Assembly (NCBI GenBank): GCA_022616435.1
Contig: JAKEET010000190.1
Coordinates: 1 to 57,808 of the forward strand
Direction of reading: 5' to 3'
Length of the DNA stretch: 57,808 bases
Origin: Gemmataceae bacterium
GTDB lineage: Bacteria > Planctomycetota > Planctomycetia > Gemmatales > Gemmataceae
How positions within the stretch are numbered: position 1 is the first letter of the stretch; every line of letters begins with the position of its first letter. The position numbers were made by a program, and so were the translations under genes. Positions 31,601 through 40,056 of this stretch are shown piece by piece. The notes under the pieces were generated by a model. The model was given only the letters and a program-made list of their open reading frames with translations, searched no databases and had not been told where the DNA came from.

Positions 31601-33502
31601 TCATGCATACGGCATCAAGATCTCCTGGCGGTCGATGCCGGCCAGGTCTTCGAAGCCGCCGGCGTAGATCATGTCGGCCAGTTGCTGAACGCCGCGGAAA
31701 TAGCGATCGCTGGGCCGTTCCCCGGTCAGCTTCCGGCGCAGGTCCTGGCACAGGATATCGGCGCTGGCCACGGCGATCTCGCTCGTGCGGGCGTGGGCCC
31801 ACTGGATCGTCACGATCATGGTGATCGCGTCCTGGACCCGCTGCGACAGCTCGGCCATCCGGCACTGCCGGTCGGCGAGCTTCAACTGATGTTTGCGCAG
31901 CGTGGCGCTCAATTCGCCCGCATGGCGCTGACATCGATCGAGAGCAAAGGCGAGATGCTCGCTCAAGCGCCGGTCCATCCCGGCGACGCGCTGCCGGTCG
32001 CGTCCCTGTCCCATGCGACGCAGGCACCAGCCGCCATACGACGTCAATTCGCCGCGGAGCTTCCACAGGTGCGACGGGTTCGCCGGGTTGAAGGTCTTTA
32101 TCTGCAACTGCTGCAGCCGCTTGCCCAGCGGCTCGAAGTATTGCCGGCCATGCTCCTTGACAAGCGACTTGAAGAACGCCATGCCTAGCATCTCGCCCTC
32201 GCCCTCGTAGATGCATGGGGCGAGAAACTCGTGGACGTTGTCGCCGAACAGATGGCCGTGCAGGAACGACCGGCCGCCGTGGGTCTTCATGAACAGCTCG
32301 ATGGCGGCTTCCTTCTGGGCCTCGCTGCCGAAAATCTTGGCGATGATGCACTCCAGCTCGCCGCGGAAACCCTGATCGATGAGCCACGAACCCCAGGCGA
32401 CCAGCGCGTCGGTCCCGGCGATGAGCGCGGCCAATCGGGCGACGCGGCGCTTGACCAGCTCGCGGACCTGAATTGGTTGGCCGTACGTGCGCCGATAGGC
32501 GATCCAGGGCAGCAGATTCGCCAGGAACACGCGCATGCCGGCCGACGCCGCGGCACACAGGGCGAGCCGGCCCAGGTTCAGGCCGTGGTACGCGATCGTC
32601 AGCCCGTCGCCGGTCTTGGGGACGAGCAGGTTCTCGCGCGGCACCCGGAACTTGTTGAAGACAAGTCCCTGGTTGTAGGCATGCTTGAGCGCGTACAACC
32701 CGTATTTCTTGATGCGGAACTGCTCGTTCTCTTCGGGCAGCTCGGCGATCAGCACCGCCGGCTTGCCTTCGAGCAACACGACCAAACCGATCAGCCGGCC
32801 GGGCACGGCGTTGGTGATGAACAGCTTCTCGCCGGTGACTTCGTAGTGGTCGCCGACCAGGGTGGCGGTGGTCCGCAGCGCCGTGAGATCGGAGCCGGCG
32901 CCCGGTTCGGTCAGCGCGAAGGCCGAGATTCGTGCGCCGCTGGCCAGGATCGGCAACAGCCGCGCCTTTTGCTCAGTGTTGCCGAAGGTGCGGACCGGAT
33001 CGACCGCGCCGATGCAGCCGTGGACCGAGGCCATCGCCGACACGGTCGGATCGACGAGCGCCATCCTGGTCAGAAACGGGGCGAAGCGCGCGAACGGCGC
33101 TCCCGAGCCGCCGTACTTGGGATCGATGAGCAGGCCCCAGTAACCGGCGTCGGCGAGGTCCGCGATGGATTCGTTGGAGAGCTTGTGTTCGTCGTTCAAG
33201 AGCGTGTTGCTGTCGCGGCGCCGTCGCGCGACCGCCAGCGATCGTTCCATCACGGCATCGCACGGCAAGGACGTCGGCGGACTCGGCGGGCTGAAGAGAT
33301 CGAGCGGAGTGCGGCCGTCCCAGATGGCCTTGTGGATCGGGCTGTTGACGGTCTGATATTGCGGCGCGAACAGCGTCTCGACCTGCTCGTCCGCCTTGTC
33401 CATCGCTCCCAGCCGTCGCGCCTCTTCGTCGCTCTTGCCGCCCAGGCGCAAGGCCGTCTCGGCGAAACTCTGCGGGCTGTCCGTCTGCGTGGCGGGGGCC
33501 AT
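31601..33502 (-). CDS. Acyl-CoA dehydrogenase family protein
   Basis: This 633-residue flavoprotein has the acyl-CoA dehydrogenase fold. Motifs are GYWGLLIDPKYGGSGAPF, SAFALTEPGAGSDLTALRT (FAD/substrate loop), YEVTGEKLFITNAVPG and FMKTHGGRSFLHG. The catalytic base is probably the glutamate in IYEGEGEM. About 150 extra C-terminal residues rich in helix and Arg (LRRMGQGRDRQR, TLRKHQLKLADRQ) extend it beyond the usual 380-400 residues. It would oxidise an acyl-CoA or related thioester with electrons passing to ETF. The start at 33502 has GGAGG seven bases upstream, and a TACAAT -10 box lies at 33537-33532. Confidence 0.9.
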   Translation of the reverse strand: MAPATQTDSPQSFAETALRLGGKSDEEARRLGAMDKADEQVETLFAPQYQTVNSPIHKAIWDGRTPLDLFSPPSPPTSLPCDAVMERSLAVARRRRDSNTLLNDEHKLSNESIADLADAGYWGLLIDPKYGGSGAPFARFAPFLTRMALVDPTVSAMASVHGCIGAVDPVRTFGNTEQKARLLPILASGARISAFALTEPGAGSDLTALRTTATLVGDHYEVTGEKLFITNAVPGRLIGLVVLLEGKPAVLIAELPEENEQFRIKKYGLYALKHAYNQGLVFNKFRVPRENLLVPKTGDGLTIAYHGLNLGRLALCAAASAGMRVFLANLLPWIAYRRTYGQPIQVRELVKRRVARLAALIAGTDALVAWGSWLIDQGFRGELECIIAKIFGSEAQKEAAIELFMKTHGGRSFLHGHLFGDNVHEFLAPCIYEGEGEMLGMAFFKSLVKEHGRQYFEPLGKRLQQLQIKTFNPANPSHLWKLRGELTSYGGWCLRRMGQGRDRQRVAGMDRRLSEHLAFALDRCQRHAGELSATLRKHQLKLADRQCRMAELSQRVQDAITMIVTIQWAHARTSEIAVASADILCQDLRRKLTGERPSDRYFRGVQQLADMIYAGGFEDLAGIDRQEILMPYA

Positions 33503-33622
33503 GCGGTTGCCTCCGTGAACGTGTTTCCTTCATTGTACCCAACCGTTGTCGATTTCGCGCTCGCAACCTGGCGAAGGATGGGTTATCGTGCTGTCATTAC
33601 CCGTATCCTCAGCCAGGAATCA

Positions 33623-33708
33623 TTGAGCCGGCGAGCTTGCTCGCCGCGGACGGCATCCCTTCAACAGGTGCGGATTCTGTCCACGGCGAGCAAGCTCGCC
33701 GGCTAAAT
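33623..33708. repeat. Long inverted repeat (AGCCGGCGAGCTTGCTCGCCG type)
   Basis: Arms 33623-33651 and 33680-33708 match at 27 of 29 positions. Each arm also contains its own GGCGAGC/GCTCGCC palindrome, so several hairpins compete. It lies between the divergent acyl-CoA dehydrogenase and hydrolase genes, close upstream of the hydrolase start. It looks like a dispersed REP-like element. Confidence 0.7.
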
Positions 33709-33736
33709 GAGCCAGACAAATCGAGAGGGTTCACAC

Positions 33737-34475
33737 ATGAAGCGCTTTGCGTTCGTTCCGGGTCTTGCGGTCGCGTTTCTCAGCACACTTTCACTTGCCG
33801 CCGGCGAACCCAAGACCGGCTTCCTGCCGCGTGTCCACAAGGGCGCCGACGGCGACAGCAAGTACTACCTCTTCGTGCCGCACAAGTACACGGGGACGGA
33901 ACCGGCGCCCTTGATCCTGTTCCTGCACGGCGCCGGCGAGCGCGGCGACGACGGCGAGCGCCCCGTCAAGCAGGGCATCGGCAACGCGATCAAGTTCAAG
34001 GACGGCGAGAAGAACTTTCCCTTCTTCGTCATCTTCCCGCAGTGCCGCACGAAGGGCTTCTGGCGGGCCGGCGGCCCCGATGCGGAACGGGCCATGGCGA
34101 TCCTCGCCGAAGTTCAAAAAGGAGTACAAGATCGACGACAAGCGGCTGTACCTCACGGGCCTGTCGATGGGCGGCGCCGGCACCTGGAGCCTGGCGGCGG
34201 CGTATCCCGACAAGTGGGCCGCCATCGCGCCGATCTGCTTCGGCGGCAATCCCGAGACCGCGGACAAGATCAAGCACATCCCCTGCTGGTGCTTCTGCGG
34301 CGACAAGGACAGCCCCAAGCTCTTGGAAGGCTGCCGCACGATGGTGAAAGCCCTGCGCGCCGCCGGCGGCAACCCGCGCTACTCGGAGTTCCCGCACGTT
34401 GGCCACAACTCGTGGGACCCGGCGTATGTGACGCCGGAGCTGTATCCGTGGTTTTTGTCGCACAAGGTGAAGTAG
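33737..34475 (+). pseudogene. Alpha/beta-hydrolase (dienelactone-hydrolase-like) with a one-base frameshift
   Basis: A signal peptide (FVPGLAVAFLSTLSLAAG) is followed by the hydrolase start (YLFVPHKYTG, PLILFLHGAGERGDDG). The reading frame shifts at an A5 run (34116-34120). Removing one A joins AILAEVQK to EYKIDDKRLYLTGLSMGGAG, which contains the nucleophile box GLSMGG. The rest (WCFCGDKDSP for the acid, FPHVGHNSWD for the histidine) then reads intact to the TAG or TGA near 34475. All catalytic elements are present, so this may be a sequencing slip in a homopolymer or a very recent mutation. If intact it would be an exported esterase or peptidase of about 245 residues. Confidence 0.8.
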
Positions 34476-34509
34476 TTTCGTTCGACGCGGAGTGACGCCC
34501 AATGACGAT

Positions 34510-34588
34510 GGCGAGCGTCGCCGCGCTAGCGCGACGTGGACGTTGAAGGGCACTCTATCCACGTCGTGCTTACGCTGCGACGCTCGCC
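34510..34588. repeat. Inverted repeat of the GGCGAGCGTCG family
   Basis: Left arm 34510-34540 starts GGCGAGCGTCGCCGCG and ends GCGACGTGGA; right arm 34558-34588 is its imperfect complement, with about 27 of 31 positions matching. Related copies lie at 43127-43251 and 57722-57780. It sits between the hydrolase and the next Gfo/Idh gene. Confidence 0.65.
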
Positions 34589-34728
34589 GGCCAATTTCCT
34601 CCATTTTCAATTGGCGTTTCCCCCCCCATTTGTCACAATAAGGCCATCCAAGAAACACCACTGCCAACCGGCCCGGTCGTGCGACCTCGCCGCACTGCAT
34701 CGTTTTCTCGTTTCAAAAGGATCTCTCC

Positions 34729-36285
34729 ATGAACCAAAAGCGTCGCAACTTCCTCAAGACCGCCGGCGCCGCCACCGCCGCCATGACGATGAGTGCCGCA
34801 AGCTATGCCCAGGTCGCGGGCGCCAACGGCCGCATCGGCATCGCCTTCCTCGGCGTCGGCGGCCGCTGTCAGCAGCACATCGATGTCATCCTCGCCCTCC
34901 AGCGCGCCAATGCCAACAGCGTCCGGCCCGTCGGCGCCTGCGACGTCTGGGACGGCGATCCCGAACTCGGCCGCGGCCAGGGCAAGGGGCTGTATCCCTC
35001 GGCCCAGCGTTGCGGCCTGCGGCGCGACGACGCCCAGCACGTCACCAAGGACTATCGCCGGCTGCTCGATCAGCGCGACGTGGATGTCGTCTGCATCGCC
35101 ACGCCGGACCACTGGCACGCGAAGATGTCGATCGACGCCGCCAACGCCGGCAAGCACATTTACTGCGAAAAACCGATGACTAGGACCATCGAGGAGTCGA
35201 ACCTCGTCGTGGACGCGGCGCGGCGCAACAACGTGGTCATGACCGTCGGCGTGCAGTGGACCGCGGACCCGATCTTGCCGCAGGTCAACGACCTGATCAA
35301 GCGCGGCGAGATCGGCCACGTCGCCCAGGCGCAGACCTGCTACTACCGCAACAGCCTCGTCGGCCAGTGGCGTTACTACCCGCTGCGCCGCGACATGACG
35401 CCGCGCACCATCGATTGGGACATGTTCCTCGGCCACGCCTTCAACGTGCTGCCGGGCGTGCCGCTGGCGCCGCGGATGCCGTTCGACCGGGCCGTGTTCG
35501 CGCAGTGGCGCTGCTACTGGGCCTTCGGCGGCGGCCTCTACACCGACCTGTTCGTCCACCGCACCACCCGCATGATCAAGGCCATCGGCCTTCGCTATCC
35601 GAAGCGCGTCGTCGGCGGCGGCGGCATCTACGTCGAGTACGACGGCCGGGATGTCCCCGACGTGGCCACCATCGTCGCCGATTACGACGAAGGCTGCCAG
35701 CTCATCATCACCGGCACGATGATCAACGATCACCCGATCGAGGACTGCATCCGCGGCCGCAACGCCACCATCAAGTTCACGAGCCGCGAGGTCCAGCGCG
35801 ACGGTCAGAACCGCCGGGACCACGGCTACGAGATCATCCGGCAATCGATCGCCAACCGCCCGACGCAAGGCGGCGGCCGCCAGCAGCAGGGCACGCGCTT
35901 CGTCGGCGGCGGCATCGACGAGGGCGGCGGCACGCAGCGCTTGTGGGAGAACTTCCTGGAATGCTGCCGCACCCGCAACCGCGAGACGATGAGCACGCCG
36001 GAGCTTGGCGCCGCCGCGTTCACCACGGTCGCGATGGGCGTGCAAAGCTACCGCCGCGGCGTGGCCCTGGCCTGGGACAGCGAACGCCGCCAGGCCGTGC
36101 CGGCCGACGAAACTTGGGCTCGCCAGTGGGAGCGCCGCAGCCGCGAGCGCGGCCGCCCGAACCAGGTCGCCGGCTGGACCGGCGGCGATTCGGGCAGCAC
36201 GCTGTCGCCGCCGGAGTATCAACGGCTGGAAGGGCCGTGGGTGAACGGGCAGGATCCGGCGCCGGCGGCGGGTGGGAACGACTAG
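34729..36285 (+). CDS. Gfo/Idh/MocA-family oxidoreductase, Tat leader
   Basis: This 518-residue protein has a twin-arginine leader (QKRRNFLKTAGAATAAMTMS), the Rossmann motif IGIAFLGVGGRCQQH, DVVCIATPDHWH and the EKP motif in YCEKPMTRT. It is longer than the gene at 28515 because of an insert (YPSAQRCGLRRDDAQH) and a Gly/Gln/Arg-rich linker near residue 385-400. It is probably an exported NAD(P)-dependent sugar oxidoreductase; the substrate is unknown. AAGGA lies seven bases before the ATG. Its C-terminal codons (VNGQDPAPAAGGND) are echoed at 37645, downstream of the next gene. Confidence 0.92.
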   Translation: MNQKRRNFLKTAGAATAAMTMSAASYAQVAGANGRIGIAFLGVGGRCQQHIDVILALQRANANSVRPVGACDVWDGDPELGRGQGKGLYPSAQRCGLRRDDAQHVTKDYRRLLDQRDVDVVCIATPDHWHAKMSIDAANAGKHIYCEKPMTRTIEESNLVVDAARRNNVVMTVGVQWTADPILPQVNDLIKRGEIGHVAQAQTCYYRNSLVGQWRYYPLRRDMTPRTIDWDMFLGHAFNVLPGVPLAPRMPFDRAVFAQWRCYWAFGGGLYTDLFVHRTTRMIKAIGLRYPKRVVGGGGIYVEYDGRDVPDVATIVADYDEGCQLIITGTMINDHPIEDCIRGRNATIKFTSREVQRDGQNRRDHGYEIIRQSIANRPTQGGGRQQQGTRFVGGGIDEGGGTQRLWENFLECCRTRNRETMSTPELGAAAFTTVAMGVQSYRRGVALAWDSERRQAVPADETWARQWERRSRERGRPNQVAGWTGGDSGSTLSPPEYQRLEGPWVNGQDPAPAAGGND

Positions 36286-36412
36286 CCGCTCCGTTTGACG
36301 TTTCGATAGTGTTCATCAACGAGCTTGCCGCCTTCGGGCGACAGGCTCGTTGTGCTTTCATGCCGGACCGCGCATCGCTGACAGGGGGTTGTCGCTCCGC
36401 AACGATTCTTTC

Positions 36413-36440
36413 TTGACGTGGTCCAATGGTGTGGTAACAT
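36413..36440 (+). promoter_or_regulatory. Candidate sigma70 promoter for the surface protein at 36516
   Basis: TTGACG (36413-36418), a 16-base spacer and TAACAT (36435-36440) lie 76 bases before the start codon. Confidence 0.45.
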
Positions 36441-36515
36441 TCATCCTCCAGCCAAGAAATCGGGACGTGCCCTCCGTTACTCTTCCAACTCAGCGCCGCA
36501 CCAAGGAACCAAGCC

Positions 36516-37634
36516 ATGTCGCTATTCCGCTCTCTTCTCCATTCGTGGAACAATCGCTCGGCGAGGCAAGCGCCTACGGCGGCCGGGCGAGCAGGTCGTC
36601 GCCGTCTGGAAATGGAGGAGCTGGAGAGCCGCGAGTTGCTCAGCATCCTCATCTCACCGGTCCGCGGATTGCAGACCAGCGAACGGGGCGGCTTCAACGT
36701 CGTCACGGTGGCGATGACCGCGGCGCCGAGCGCCGACGTGACCATTCCCTTGACAAGCAGCCGGCCGAAGGAAGGCCAGGTTTCCGTCAGCTCCCTGACC
36801 TTCACCCCGGCCAACTGGAATGTCCCGCAGCAATTCCGCGTCACCGGCCAGGAAGATTGCGTGAAGGACGGCAATCAATCGTACTCGGTCATCACCGGCC
36901 CGGCGCAAAGCGCCGACCCGGCCCACAACGGCATCAACATTCCGGACGTGTCGCTGCGCAACCTCGACAGCCGCAGGGTGGCCGGCATCACGGTCAGGCC
37001 GGCATCGGGACTGGTCACCAACGAGTTCGGCAAGTCCGCCACCTTCACGATCAAGCTGAACTGTCCGCCCCGCGCCGACGTCCTCATTCCGCTGCGCAGC
37101 TCCAAGATTTCCGAGGGGGTCGTCAGCCCAGGATTCGTCACGTTCACACCGGCAAACTGGAACGTCCCGCAGACGGTCACGGTCACCGGCGTCGATGAGC
37201 TGCGGATGGACGGCAACGTGAGCTACAAGATCATCACCCGACCCGCCATCAGCGCCGATGGCCACTATCGCGGCCTGAACGCTGTGGACGTCTCGGTCAC
37301 GAACCGCGACAACGACCAGATCGCGCGCTTCGACGGCACGTACCGGGGAAGCTACACCGGTCGCGTCACGGGGTTTGGCGTCGTCCGGCAGATCTCGGGC
37401 CCGGTCGTCTTCACGGTGCGCCGCGGCGTCATCACGGTCACCAATCCTCCGGGCGGCACCGGCGTGGTCAGCCAGAATGGAGCGGCCAACTTTGAAAGCG
37501 GCTCCGGCTCCGTGCAGGGGGCCAAGTTCGGCGGCGTCTTCACCATCTCGGGTGGCCGCGCCAGGGCCTCCGGCGGTTGGTCCTTCCTCGACAGCGGCGT
37601 TTCCGGCCACGGCCCGTGGCAGGCAAGCCGATAA
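36516..37634 (+). CDS. Surface/exported protein with LESRELLS N-terminus and two beta-repeats
   Basis: This 372-residue protein starts with a basic stretch and RRLEMEELESRELLS at 29-43, the same N-terminal style as the giant protein at 663-3782. Two repeats of about 105 residues follow; each ends in xxFTPANWNVPQ then a beta-strand such as FRVTGQEDCVKDGNQSY or VTVTGVDELRMDGNVSY. This repeat occurs in many bacterial surface proteins. The last 100 residues (FDGTYRGSYTGRVTGFG ... GGWSFLDSGVSG) look like a separate small beta domain. It is probably an extracellular structural or binding protein (inference). AAGGA lies eight bases before the ATG. Confidence 0.8.
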   Translation: MSLFRSLLHSWNNRSARQAPTAAGRAGRRRLEMEELESRELLSILISPVRGLQTSERGGFNVVTVAMTAAPSADVTIPLTSSRPKEGQVSVSSLTFTPANWNVPQQFRVTGQEDCVKDGNQSYSVITGPAQSADPAHNGINIPDVSLRNLDSRRVAGITVRPASGLVTNEFGKSATFTIKLNCPPRADVLIPLRSSKISEGVVSPGFVTFTPANWNVPQTVTVTGVDELRMDGNVSYKIITRPAISADGHYRGLNAVDVSVTNRDNDQIARFDGTYRGSYTGRVTGFGVVRQISGPVVFTVRRGVITVTNPPGGTGVVSQNGAANFESGSGSVQGAKFGGVFTISGGRARASGGWSFLDSGVSGHGPWQASR

Positions 37635-37644
37635 GGCGGCGTGG

Positions 37645-37683
37645 TGAATGGCCAGGATCCGGCCCCGGCGGCAGGAGGGATGA
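37645..37683 (+). other. Remnant of an oxidoreductase C-terminus
   Basis: These 39 bases match 36241-36279, the end of the Gfo/Idh gene, at about 32 positions. Most differences are silent: both translate as VNGQDPAPAAGG. It is probably the tail of a lost second copy, or a duplicated end left by rearrangement around the surface-protein gene. Confidence 0.5.
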
Positions 37684-37720
37684 GCAAGTTGGCGGAATAC
37701 GAAATAGGCGGCCCGAAAAC

Positions 37721-37752
37721 ACGAAATCCGAAGCATCCGCTTCGGATTTCGT
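37721..37752. terminator. Strong bidirectional hairpin between convergent genes
   Basis: Fourteen-base perfect arms (ACGAAATCCGAAGC and complement) with a four-base loop ATCC lie between the convergent surface-protein and PhnD-like genes. The position suits a shared terminator. Confidence 0.65.
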
Positions 37753-37782
37753 ATTGGTAAGCTTGACGATCAACCGCTCGCG

Positions 37783-38685
37783 TCACTTCTGTGAAACCTT
37801 CAGCGCTTCCGGCGGCGGGTACGCCTTGGCGATCTCGGCGCAGGTTTCCGCGTAGTCGGACGGCACCGGCTCGAAGGCGGTGATCTGGTACATGTGCATC
37901 ATCTCGCGGGTGCGCTCGTTCTTGTTGGCGTTGATCATGCCGGCCCGGAACTTGGCCAGCGTCGCCTCGGTCAGATTGCCTTTGCGATAGGCGATGACGC
38001 CGACCGGGAACGTCTCCGACGCCTTGACCACCTTCAACCGCGCGAAGCAGCCGGGCTTGATCGCCTGGTAGCTCTCCAGGGCGACGGTCTCCACGATCGC
38101 GGCCGGCACCGTGCCGTGGCACACGTCGTCGAGGGCGCGCTCGGTGCCGCCGGGCCGCGTCACCTGGCTGAAGAACGCCTTCGGCTCGCACTGGCCGCAG
38201 TCGGCGCAGTGGCGTTCGAGGAACAGCCGGCAATGCTCCTTGTTCTTGAGGGGATAGGCGATGTCCTTGCCCTTGAGACAGGCGAAACCGACGATCGGGC
38301 TGTCCTTGCGGACCACCAGATGGGCCTTGATGTTCGGGTGGCGGTTGATGGCGACCATGAGCGGTACGAGGTCGCCATGCTTCTGCCAGGCCCACGCGAA
38401 CTCGACCCCCTGGTAGACGCCGAAGTGCAGCTGGCCGTCGCGGACCAGCTTGGTGGTCTGGAACGGGTTGCCGCTCTGGACCATCTGGGTGGCGAAGCCG
38501 GTGCACTCCTTGCACAGCTCGTTGAACGAGGGGGCGAACAGCTTGACGAGGAAGGGTGAGACGTCGACGAACAGGCTTTCGTTCATGCCGATCTTGATGG
38601 GATCGGGTTCCTTGTTTTGAGCGGGCAACGGCACCGCGAACAACAATAGACATGGCAAGAGCACGGCGGCGCGCGCGGGGAGCAT
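37783..38685 (-). CDS. PhnD-like phosphate/phosphonate ABC transporter substrate-binding protein, cysteine-rich
   Basis: This 300-residue protein has a signal peptide (AAVLLPCLLLFAVPLPAQ) and the PhnD-type periplasmic binding fold (IKIGMNESLFVDVSPFLVK, GQLHFGVYQGVEFAWAW, LKGKDIAYP, ARLKVVKASETFPVGVIAY). Such proteins bind phosphonate, phosphite or phosphate, or act as sensors. No permease or ATPase gene is adjacent. It has unusual clustered cysteines (LCKEC and HCADCGQC, plus others) that could bind a metal or form disulfides. AGAGGA lies six bases before the ATG. A TolC-like gene precedes it on the same strand. Confidence 0.8.
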   Translation of the reverse strand: MLPARAAVLLPCLLLFAVPLPAQNKEPDPIKIGMNESLFVDVSPFLVKLFAPSFNELCKECTGFATQMVQSGNPFQTTKLVRDGQLHFGVYQGVEFAWAWQKHGDLVPLMVAINRHPNIKAHLVVRKDSPIVGFACLKGKDIAYPLKNKEHCRLFLERHCADCGQCEPKAFFSQVTRPGGTERALDDVCHGTVPAAIVETVALESYQAIKPGCFARLKVVKASETFPVGVIAYRKGNLTEATLAKFRAGMINANKNERTREMMHMYQITAFEPVPSDYAETCAEIAKAYPPPEALKVSQK

Positions 38686-38719
38686 GAAGGTCCTCTTTCT
38701 GTTCCGGATCAGACTGGAA

Positions 38720-38747
38720 CTTCCGAAGGGGTCCGAGACTTCGGAAG
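38720..38747 (-). terminator. CTTCCGAAG hairpin
   Basis: Arms 38720-38728 and 38739-38747 (CTTCCGAAG and complement) form a nine-base-pair stem between the TolC-like and PhnD-like genes. The core matches the hairpin at 25093-25121. Confidence 0.45.
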
Positions 38748-38755
38748 CCTGAGCA

Positions 38756-38803
38756 AGTGATCGACTTCGCCAGTGAGCGACTTCGCCAGTGAGCTACTTC
38801 GCC
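38756..38803. repeat. Three-copy 16-base tandem repeat overlapping the TolC-like stop
   Basis: Three copies of AGTGA(T/G)C(G/T)ACTTCGCC lie head to tail. The last includes the TolC-like stop codon (38794-38796), so slippage may have duplicated the gene end. Confidence 0.65.
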
Positions 38804-40056
38804 GCAGGCGGGTGATACCCGCCCGCCGTCACGCGTTCAAGAGCAGCTAGGGCCAGGGCATGCTCGAAGCTCCACTGGTTGAGCAACGCTTCAAGCTGGT
38901 TAACCTGGGTGCGGGCCCGCAAGTATTCTTCGCCGCTGGCATTGCCCATGTCGAAGCGCTCCTTGACGCGCTCGGCGACGCTCCGCGCCTCTTTGGGGAG
39001 CGGCGTCAGGTTTTGCACATTTTGGGCCGCCTCCAGCCATTTGAGGTAGTTGGCTTCCACCTCGAGCGCGATCAAGTTCTCGGTCTTGTTCACTACGGCA
39101 ATCGCCCGATCGTTGAAGTCGCTGGCGCGCTGGACGCGGTCGGTCCGGTTGCCGAACAAGAAGGGCGGCATTTCCGGGCCAATCGCGCCCGGACGGTATT
39201 CGCCGTTGGCGACGCCCTGCGGAATCGGCCTGGCGTGGATGTCGCCGCCGGCGGCAAACGTCTTGGATTCGAGCCTGAACCAGGTGCGGGACTGCGCGGT
39301 GATCTCCAATTCAGTCACTTGATTCATCGCCAGCGCCTGTTGCAATTCGGCGCGTTTGGCCAGCGCTTGGCCGATGAGCTCGTCCTTGTTCGGCGCCGGC
39401 GCCAAGGGGGGCAAGGGTTCCACGACGACGTCGAGTGGGAAATCTAGGCCGACACCCAACGCCTCGCGCAACGCGGCCTTCGCCTTCTCGATGCCGATCC
39501 TCGCTTCGGCCTCCTTCATCGAGAGGACAGCCTTGGCGATCTTGAGATTGTCGCGGTCGATCGTCGTGACCTTGATCTTCGGATCGCCGGCGTCGACGAG
39601 CTCTTTGGCCTTCTTGTAGGCGTCCTCGATTTGGGACACAGCGTCTTTGACCACCGCGTACTGCAGCCGGGCGTACTGCACGGAGTAGTAGGTGCGGCGG
39701 ACCGCGTAGCGCGTCTCCCACTCCGCCTGCTCCAGCCCCGCCGCGGCAATGGTGACGCCCAAGCACGATTGCTGCAGGCGAATCGGGATGTCCCGCGACA
39801 CCACCCGCGCCGTGCGCGGCAGGTTGCTCACCGCCTGGTTGCCCGAGTACGCGGCGGCCAGGCTGGCGCGGGCGGCGGCCAGGGCCGGTTGCCGCTCCAG
39901 GCCCAGCCGGATGGCGGCATCCAGGTCCAGCTTCGCGGTGGTGACGGGCTCCTGGGCGCCGGCTTGGGGCCAGGTCCAAGAAACGCTGGTCAAGAGGAGG
40001 GTTCCCAGGCCCGCGGCCCAGGTGCGAAGCAAGCGCGGCGCGGCGGTTGTGGCCAT
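38794..40056 (-). CDS. TolC-like outer membrane efflux family protein
   Basis: This 420-residue protein has a signal peptide (GLGTLLLTSVSWTWPQAGAQ) and a long alpha-helical body typical of the outer membrane efflux (OEP) family: LDAAIRLGLERQPALAAARA at the start of the first repeat, then SQIEDAYKKAKELVDAGD and AAQNVQNLTPLPKEARSVAE with RFDMGNASGEEYLRARTQVN. It would form, or assist, a trimeric tunnel through the outer membrane. No inner-membrane pump or adaptor gene is adjacent. The ATG at 40056 is preferred to a GTG five codons upstream because GGAAA is better spaced. Family membership is good; the transported substrate is unknown. Confidence 0.8.
   Translation of the reverse strand: MATTAAPRLLRTWAAGLGTLLLTSVSWTWPQAGAQEPVTTAKLDLDAAIRLGLERQPALAAARASLAAAYSGNQAVSNLPRTARVVSRDIPIRLQQSCLGVTIAAAGLEQAEWETRYAVRRTYYSVQYARLQYAVVKDAVSQIEDAYKKAKELVDAGDPKIKVTTIDRDNLKIAKAVLSMKEAEARIGIEKAKAALREALGVGLDFPLDVVVEPLPPLAPAPNKDELIGQALAKRAELQQALAMNQVTELEITAQSRTWFRLESKTFAAGGDIHARPIPQGVANGEYRPGAIGPEMPPFLFGNRTDRVQRASDFNDRAIAVVNKTENLIALEVEANYLKWLEAAQNVQNLTPLPKEARSVAERVKERFDMGNASGEEYLRARTQVNQLEALLNQWSFEHALALAALERVTAGGYHPPAAK

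Noticed and set aside
33737..34475. Programmed ribosomal frameshift in the hydrolase
   Set aside because: The A5 run has no proper slippery heptamer or obvious stimulatory structure, and this family is not known to use frameshifting. A sequencing slip or mutation is simpler.
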